Below, in pieces: positions 58,195 to 64,000 of a DNA stretch of 64,000 nt; within the stretch, counting starts at the first letter, position 1, and each line of letters opens with the position of its first letter. Under the pieces are notes generated by a model. It had not been told where the DNA came from and did no database searches. It was given only the letters and a program-made list of their open reading frames with translations. Source of the DNA: Adiantum capillus-veneris (lineage: Eukaryota; Streptophyta; Polypodiopsida; Polypodiales; Pteridaceae); contig CM043954.1 in NCBI GenBank assembly GCA_014529385.2, positions 94,071,247 to 94,135,246 of the forward strand, read 5' to 3'. The translations under genes and the position numbers were made by a program.

Positions 58195-58959
58195 CTAGTA
58201 AGCTATGTTAAACAACCTATCATTTCGGTAGGACCAAATAATCCAAAAAAATTCCCCTCTTATTCTATTCCAAACCACTGAAAATAACGACATTGAATCC
58301 CCTAACAATAATTGCTTCCAATTTAAAGTGCATCCTAGCCCATCACACAAAGGTGATAGAATCTCTATACTTTTAGGGCAGTTCATGAATAGATGTGGGA
58401 TGTCCTCCTCAACACTGTTGCATCGCATGCAGAGCCCAATACCTAACCTTGCAGTCCTCATTCTATGACCAGTCCAAACTGCCTTGTGCATGATTAGCCA
58501 AAGTAAAATAGACTGTTTGGATGGGATTCCTCAATTCCAAATTGCCTGAAATTTGAATGCCCATTGTCGGCAATCCAGTGCAGTCCTCCATTTTCTATTT
58601 AGTGAAGTGTGTAGTGGTTCCAAGAGGTTTGGGGCTAGAGTGGGGGGGTTATGCAGAGCACTTCCACTCGACCAATACAAGGCCTTGGAGGAGGGGTTAA
58701 GGTCGCTTGAGAGAGTCCACTCCAACTCTTTTGGGAAGAGGGATTTCCTGCTATCAATCAATGATATTTCCCAAGGTTGTAGGTTGTATCGACTTGTGAG
58801 CTCGGTCAGGGAGAGCCACATGTGCTCTAGCTTGTGCCACAGATTTCTCCATGTTGTGAGGCCTTTGTTATGAATGCATTTGGCTATCCTACTCTATACC
58901 TGATTGAGGGGGGGAATTGGAGGCAATGACCACCACATTGATTCATGGGCTCTTAGGTT
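58195..58959 (-). pseudogene. LINE F ORF2 C-terminus (zf-RVT)
   Basis: 58821-58531 is the connecting region. 58491-58195 is the zf-RVT zinc-binding domain (KAVWTGHRM, CMRCNSVEEDIPHLFMNC) with the Cys/His pattern intact. The same domain occurs in the old LINE at 5741-5433. An 83-codon ORF follows (58152-57901, coiled-coil-like, unrecognised) before the poly(A). Confidence 0.8.
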
Positions 58960-60858
58960 AAGGCAGTTTTTGGAGTCCCAGTTAATTCTTAAGTGGTCTC
59001 TATATCTGTTCCAAGCTCCACACAACGATTTAAGGAGGGGGGAGGCACTGGGCGTTATCTCAAAAGGTCAAAAGAAGATTGAAATCCATGGAAGAGGGAG
59101 CATCCCATTGCTTCCTTTAATTTTGAATTTGCTGATGCTCCTGACCAGCAATGAGGCCCACTCGTCTTCAGGCTTTTCCAATGCTCTAAGGATGAGTTTA
59201 ACTGCAAGTTTGTCCGCCCATTTACTAAAGTTGGGAAGTCCTAGCCCCCCCTGTGCCTTGGGGAGGCAGCATACATCCCAACTGACCTTAGCTAGGCCTT
59301 TCCTCATCGGATCTCCTAACCAAAGGAAGTTTTTACATGCCCTGGTTATGTCTTTTAGCTAGGAGTCGCGGGGTCTCCAATAGGAGAGAAAAAACAAGAC
59401 ATAGCATGAGATAAAGTGCTTGATGACCAGTGCCCGCCCTGCAATATTAGCCTGGAAACCCTTCCATCGATTTAGTTTGGAGGAGAAACGCTCCAGTACC
59501 CATTGCCACCTCTATGTCATGGATACCCTACATCCAAAAGGGATATCTAAGAGTCTGAAGATGACCCTGTCTTGAAGTATTGTGCAACCTTGCTCTGCAA
59601 TCCACCTTGGGATTGGAGAGAGGGAAGCTCTAATTCCAGTCTTGGAATGGTTGATCCGGGATCCCGATGTTGTGCAGAATGTCTTCAGACGGTTCCAGAA
59701 GCATTGGAGTGACTGCTCATCATTGTTGAGTAGGCCATTGGTGTCATCAGGGAATTGTGATAGGCATTGCTATTTGCCATCTGGTAATAATACTCCTTTG
59801 AGAGTCCCTTCCCTCATTTTGGCTTTGACCAGCCAATTGAGAGAGTCTGCTGAGGTTTCAAAGAGTAGGGGAGGTAAGTGGGCATCCTTGTCGAACCAAT
59901 CGATTGAGAGGGAATGGCTCCGAGATGCCATTGTTGAGTGCCACTCTTGCTTGAGCATTCCCTAGAAGAGCATGTACAAACCTAATCATACCAGGTCCGA
60001 AGCCCATCATGGTCAGGCAGTCGAGGATGAACGTCCACTCCAGTCTGTCGTAGGCTTTGTCGAAGTTGACTTTGACAAAGATGAAGTCCTCGCAGGAGTC
60101 TTCGGCATGTTCTATTCCCTCCCACATTGCAATAACAGCTTCCATGATTCTCCTTCCTTTGATGAAGCCTTTTTTCTCTGTGCACAGCCACAACCACTTT
60201 AATAGGGCAGGGGAAATTCTAAGTGTTATGGCTTTGGCAAATATTTTGTAGGTTGAATTTAGCATGGTGAGTGGTCTCCAGTTTGAGATGGTTTCTTTGG
60301 GTCCTTTCTTATGTAGAAGTTTAATGACTCCCGTATTGAGTTGAACTGGTAGGGCTCCGTGTTTGACTGATTCCTCCCATACTTTAAGGAGGATAGGAGC
60401 CAGCACTTCCTTGAAGGTATGGTAGATTTCAGTCGGGAGCCCATCTAAGCCAGGAGTCTTCTTGGGCTTTAAGGATTCAATTGCCCTTTTTATTTCTCAC
60501 ACTGTGAGTCCTGAATCAAGCTGGACTGTTAGGTGGGAGGGATAACTTTAGGCCTGCATTGTCTGCTTTGTTCACGGGTTGCATTCACCTCCTCATTCAG
60601 TAGCTCCTTAGGACTGAATAGCAAGGAGAAGTGTTCTCTCACTATTTCCAGATTTTCACATTCATCGCTAGCCTTGCCCTTTGGTCCCACTAAGAATGGG
60701 ATGGCCTCTCTCATGTGTTTCTTCCTCAGATTTTGAAACGTTTCTTTTGTAGGCTTATCCACTTTGCCTGCCCACCATTCCCTAAAGAAGACCGCAGCAT
60801 GCTTGAGGGTGAGGTCCTCCTCAACCTGAAGTTGATGCCTTAGAGTGGCTATCTTATC
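58960..60858 (-). pseudogene. LINE F ORF2 reverse transcriptase
   Basis: Minus-strand pieces 60762-60529, 60444-59858 and 59958-59300. They carry an RT start (KHGALPVQLNTGVIKLLHKK, ISNWRPLTMLNSTYKIFAKA), GFIKGRRIMEAV, FVKVNFDKAYDRLEW and RQGCPLTSPTLF, with a YADD-equivalent reading FPDDT at about 59740. Pro in place of Ala before the two catalytic Asp, plus several frameshifts, indicate loss of function. Confidence 0.85.
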
Positions 60859-61827
60859 CTAAGTGTCAGAATTAGGGCTCTTGCTGCACTCCATCTCGGA
60901 CAGTTCACTGTAAATTTTGTCCTTGCGCTTTCTCTTGATTTCTGTTACTTTTTTCCTGAACATTATAAGAGTTTCTTTAGTGTTTGCTATTGCCAATGTC
61001 CATGCCTTAGATGGAGTGAGTCCCTTTGAGAAAGCTTGCACCCATATTGCCTTAATGCTACTCTGTACTTCTTCCAATTGAAACAGCGAGGTGTCCGTGT
61101 GAAACCAGTGGTTCCTACTTTTCCTACATTTATCATCCAGGGTTATCACTAAAGGATAGTGGTCCGAGATACAAGACGTGTGTCTGGGTTTCACTTTAAT
61201 TCTATTAAAGCTTCTGGCTATGGAAGTGCTTATGTAGCATCTATCTAGTGTGGCTTTTCTAGCATTGAGGCCTTTTGAGTAGTTCTGCCATGTGAAATCT
61301 CCAGGAGATTCGACATCCCACAAATCAAGGTGGTCCTTTAGCTGGTTCCATTCCTGAAGCTCTGATCCAGAGATTACATTGCCTCGGTGAAGAAAACGGT
61401 CTTCTATGGTTTCTACCATATTGAAATCACCAATGAGAATGGTGGGCTCACTTTGAGCTATAAGTTGTTTCCACAGTTGGGTTCTGTCTCTGCCAGAGCC
61501 TCCTGCATAAATAAACAAAATCATGCATTGGACAGGGGACTCTACAGCCACCCCCACCCAGTAAGTTCCTTTGCCAGATTTAGTTGGGTTCACCTTCCAT
61601 GATTGGGGTATGCCAATTGCAGTACCACCCGATCCCTTTTCATGTGAGGAGCAGTGCGAGAGGTGCTTTTTAGAGATAACAGAAAGCCTTCGGGAGAGCT
61701 CATCCCCAAGAGTTTTTATCTCTTGCAGTCCAATGATATCAACAGTAAAATTATTAAGCCAGGCCCTAATTTTCTTTGCTTTGAGAGGGTCCGCAAGATC
61801 CTTGATATTCCAAGAGACTACTTTCAT
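60859..61827 (-). CDS. LINE F ORF2 endonuclease domain
   Basis: 322 codons from the ATG at 61827 (MKVVSWNIKDLADPLKAKKI), an AP-endonuclease-type domain: IIGLQEIKT with the catalytic Glu, ILIGDFNMV, DFTWQNYS, ATLDRCYIS, and SDHYPLVITL with the catalytic Asp-His. In active L1-type elements it nicks target DNA. The ORF stops at 60859, so it is disconnected from the polymerase. Confidence 0.9.
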   Translation of the reverse strand: MKVVSWNIKDLADPLKAKKIRAWLNNFTVDIIGLQEIKTLGDELSRRLSVISKKHLSHCSSHEKGSGGTAIGIPQSWKVNPTKSGKGTYWVGVAVESPVQCMILFIYAGGSGRDRTQLWKQLIAQSEPTILIGDFNMVETIEDRFLHRGNVISGSELQEWNQLKDHLDLWDVESPGDFTWQNYSKGLNARKATLDRCYISTSIARSFNRIKVKPRHTSCISDHYPLVITLDDKCRKSRNHWFHTDTSLFQLEEVQSSIKAIWVQAFSKGLTPSKAWTLAIANTKETLIMFRKKVTEIKRKRKDKIYSELSEMECSKSPNSDT

Positions 61828-63130
61828 CGGGGAGTGCGTCTATCCTTGCTATTTTTGGACAAGGATCGAGGAGAGGCTTGTGACACTGAGGTGTGCCCCC
61901 TATTGTTGTCCTTCTGAACTTCCATTGGGGCTGGCCCTGCCTCAACATTAACCTTCTGGATTGGGGCTATGTTTTCTTTGTTAGAGTCATTGCTTGTGGT
62001 CGCCTTGTTTTGGCTTGGGGCTACCGAATGATCCACCTGATTCACTTGCCTTTCCAATCCCGTGTCAGCATCTTCTTCTTCCTCTGAGTCTGGTTCAATG
62101 GACTCTGCCACATCCCAATCCTCCCACTCTGGTAATGAAGCTAGAAGGGCGAATCTTTTTGGGCCCCACGTTTTGCCCTTATCCATGTGAGTTTTGTGGG
62201 CCATTGCTTTCTCTAGCTTGGGGGGTTGTGATGGGGAGAGAGGTGGAGATGAATGCGAGCTGCTTTTGTTTGGAGTAGCGTTAGGAGGGGCTTGGTCTGG
62301 TTTATGGTTTTTTTTGGGCATTCCCTAACGAAGTGCCCCTTTGTTCTGTAGTGGAAACAGGCATTTGGTAGGTATTTGTAGCTTATCGGTTGTTTAAAAA
62401 CACTCTTCGTCATCTAATGCAATTAACATAGATTGGGGGAGCTCAACTGAATTGTCCATATCGATGAGGGCCTATGGGTGCCATGCAGGGATGTAATCCG
62501 CAGTAGGTTGGCCTCCTAGAACTTTACCTAGCTGCGCTCGTATGACTCTGAGGTGATTGTGATAGTGAAGGGGGAGGTTCGGCAACTCCACCCAAACAGG
62601 GAAGTGATTGAGGGCATCGCTCTCCGCTTTGTAATCCTTGTTCCATTTGAATAGGTAGAGGGGGGTCGCTTGCAATAGCCATTGTCCCATGCTTAGAACT
62701 CGGAATGCCATATCCGCAGTTTTGAACACGAAGACGTATTGGTTTTTGGGTAGGGCCTATATAGTCTCGACTTCGGCCCCTATTGCCCCCCATTGGTTTC
62801 GAATCCACCCGCGTAGCACATCTGCTGGTGGGCGAGGGCCAGCGAGGAGCCCTATCAGGGCCCTGTTTTCTAAGTCATTCTAAGTTTTTCTAACCTGAAG
62901 AGCAGGCATAATAACATAGGGCTTACTGTTTCCATTCGGTTGATCGCCCCTTGCAGTAGTCTTACCGCTTGCTCCCTATTGAGTGTCCGGGGTAGAGCCA
63001 TGGGTGGCTGGAGCGGCAGGACCCTCAGCAAAATCCGCAGGTCCACTTGCATGCTGAGGGTGAGCTCAATGCTGAGAGAAGAAGTTGAAATCATGGCGAA
63101 GTATCCTCGTGGATTCAAGCTTTTCTGCAC
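61824..63130 (-). pseudogene. LINE F ORF1 (DUF4283-like and zinc knuckle)
   Basis: Fragments in order on the minus strand. 63130-62870 is the N-terminus. 62729-62472 is a DUF4283-like segment (YLFKWNKDYKAE, HFPVWVELPNLPLHYH). 62413-62213 is a zinc knuckle reading CFHYRTKGHFVREC, in which the second Cys has become Tyr. 62321-61824 is a Pro/Ser/acidic tail that overlaps the ORF2 start. The protein would bind LINE RNA. It is inactivated by stops, frameshifts and the Cys change. Confidence 0.78.
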
Positions 63131-63465
63131 TCCTGAGCAGAGGGCTATGGTGATCGATGCCGTTGAGAAATGCTGCAGCTAAGGGGTTGTGAGGGGAGAA
63201 TGAGATCAAGTCAAAATCATTGAGGACACCGCAATGTAGGAGAGGGCAGTTATTTTGCACGAGCGCTTGATGGGGGAGTGTGCCTGTAGCCTAGATATTG
63301 GGGGGTCTCGCGCAAGAGCTTTGATGGGGTGAGATGATGGGAGATGTCATCTTGCATGGGGCGTGAAGGATGCTGTCATCGGGACAAAGGCTAGGAACTC
63401 GCTAGGGTTCCATCACTAGAGTTCTTTCCTTTCAGTTAATGTGGCTTTTTCATCGTTTCTAGAAC

Positions 63466-63743
63466 TTTAGGAAAAAAAGTATTTAGCATTAATAATTACT
63501 GAAACCTTTCAATTTTACTTAGCTCATTGAATTCACAGTGTAACCTTTCAGAGCCTGTAACTTTTCCAGATTTTATCGGAATTCTGTTCTGAAAAATTCT
63601 AACCATAGTAAAGCCCTGTTTACAGTTCCAAAAATACCAATATTTGTCATAGTTGGATCATTCTACAATGTTTTCTTAACAACCAAGTTAATTTGATCAT
63701 GCTTTGTACAATTTCTAAGGTTTCAGAAACTGGAAACCTTACA
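63466..63743 (-). repeat. 5' LTR of element B (outer end)
   Basis: 278 bp aligning with 49454-49731 (shared actttaggaaaaaa and taataattactgaaacc). Ends at the ctagg target duplication. Confidence 0.9.
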
Positions 63744-63748
63744 CTAGG

Positions 63749-64000
63749 CAGGGTTTTCCAGGCGCAGTGATGCCAAAGCAATGTGATGCAGTGGTAGCCA
63801 AGCCACAGGTGGTACAAAGAGAAGTGCAAGTGCAAGAAGAACCAAGGGTTCTTTGGCTACACAGAGACAGAGTGGTTCCTATGCCAAAGATGCCGCCTAG
63901 AGCGGTCCCAATTGTGGAGGATGTGCAGGTGGTTCCAAAGTGGACAAAGGATGTGTTGCCAAGTTCGAGTGCAGCTGTAGAAGCTCCATCGAAGTGTGGT
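63749..64000 (+). pseudogene. Element A gag, continuation after element B
   Basis: Once element B and one copy of its ctagg target duplication are removed, the gag frame of 37130-37735 continues without a shift and stays open for 84 codons to the window end. The segment is rich in Val, Pro, Lys and Gln (for example VVPMPKMPPRAVPIVEDVQV), as in gag linkers. The remainder lies outside the window. Confidence 0.85.

Larger units (their letters stand above)
57774..63454 (-). mobile_element. LINE F: L1-type non-LTR retrotransposon in element B's right LTR
   Basis: About 5.7 kb, minus orientation. A short poly(A) (plus-strand T run at about 57774-57782) marks the 3' end. An 11-bp imperfect target duplication, gtttct[a/g]aaac-like, lies at 57763-57773 and 63455-63465, and the surrounding LTR sequence is continuous across it when compared with the other LTR. 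It contains ORF1 (DUF4283-like plus zinc knuckle) and ORF2 (endonuclease, RT, zf-RVT), all broken. Its length suggests a near-full-length insertion that later decayed. Confidence 0.9.

Overview
This window comes from a large, repeat-rich nuclear genome of a land plant. The evidence is one clear plant chalcone synthase gene with the conserved codon-60 intron, Ty1/copia and Ty3/gypsy LTR retrotransposons primed from initiator Met tRNA, a plant L1-type LINE with a DUF4283-like ORF1 and a zf-RVT tail, a CACTA transposase remnant, and Tourist-like MITEs. Very long CT/GA, CA and poly-G tracts are unusually abundant. I cannot name the species; a non-seed plant such as a fern is only a guess.

Layout. 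(1) 1-5 kb: CT-microsatellite clusters with duplicated spacer modules, a small non-LTR retrotransposon tail, poly-G runs and AC/TG/AT simple repeats. (2) 5.2-6.7 kb: a decayed minus-strand LINE. (3) 7.4-9.9 kb: the only intact host gene seen, a two-exon minus-strand chalcone synthase (397 aa), with microsatellites in its leader and promoter and a 279-bp Tourist-like MITE about 450 bp upstream of the ATG. (4) 10-14.1 kb: GA and TG/G tracts and a decayed minus-strand LTR-retrotransposon gag. (5) 14.3-24.2 kb: a three-level nest. A copia remnant (H) is split by a short-LTR element G (14935-24153, TSD acact), which is split by a nearly complete copia element I (16796-22074, TSD cttgg). (6) 24.7-27.2 kb: CACTA remnant and a second MITE-like element. 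(7) 27221-35987: a complete-length Tat-type Ty3/gypsy element (C) with in-frame stops. (8) 36-64 kb: a four-level nest. A Ty3-type gag gene (element A) is split by a 26-kb chromovirus-type gypsy element B (37736-63743, TSD ctagg). B's left LTR holds a gag-only copia-like element D (37743-46038, TSD tgagg), and D holds the autonomous-type copia element E (40297-45465, TSD gaaag). B's right LTR holds LINE F (57774-63454, TSD about 11 bp).

The coding content is therefore one flavonoid-pathway gene beside a dense, stratified transposon graveyard. Matching target-site duplications and reading-frame continuity across junctions allow the insertion order to be read directly. No CRISPR, operon, tRNA or rRNA was found. 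Element boundaries below were read by eye from LTR ends, primer-binding sites, polypurine tracts and target-site duplications. Residue positions are counted from the conceptual translation.
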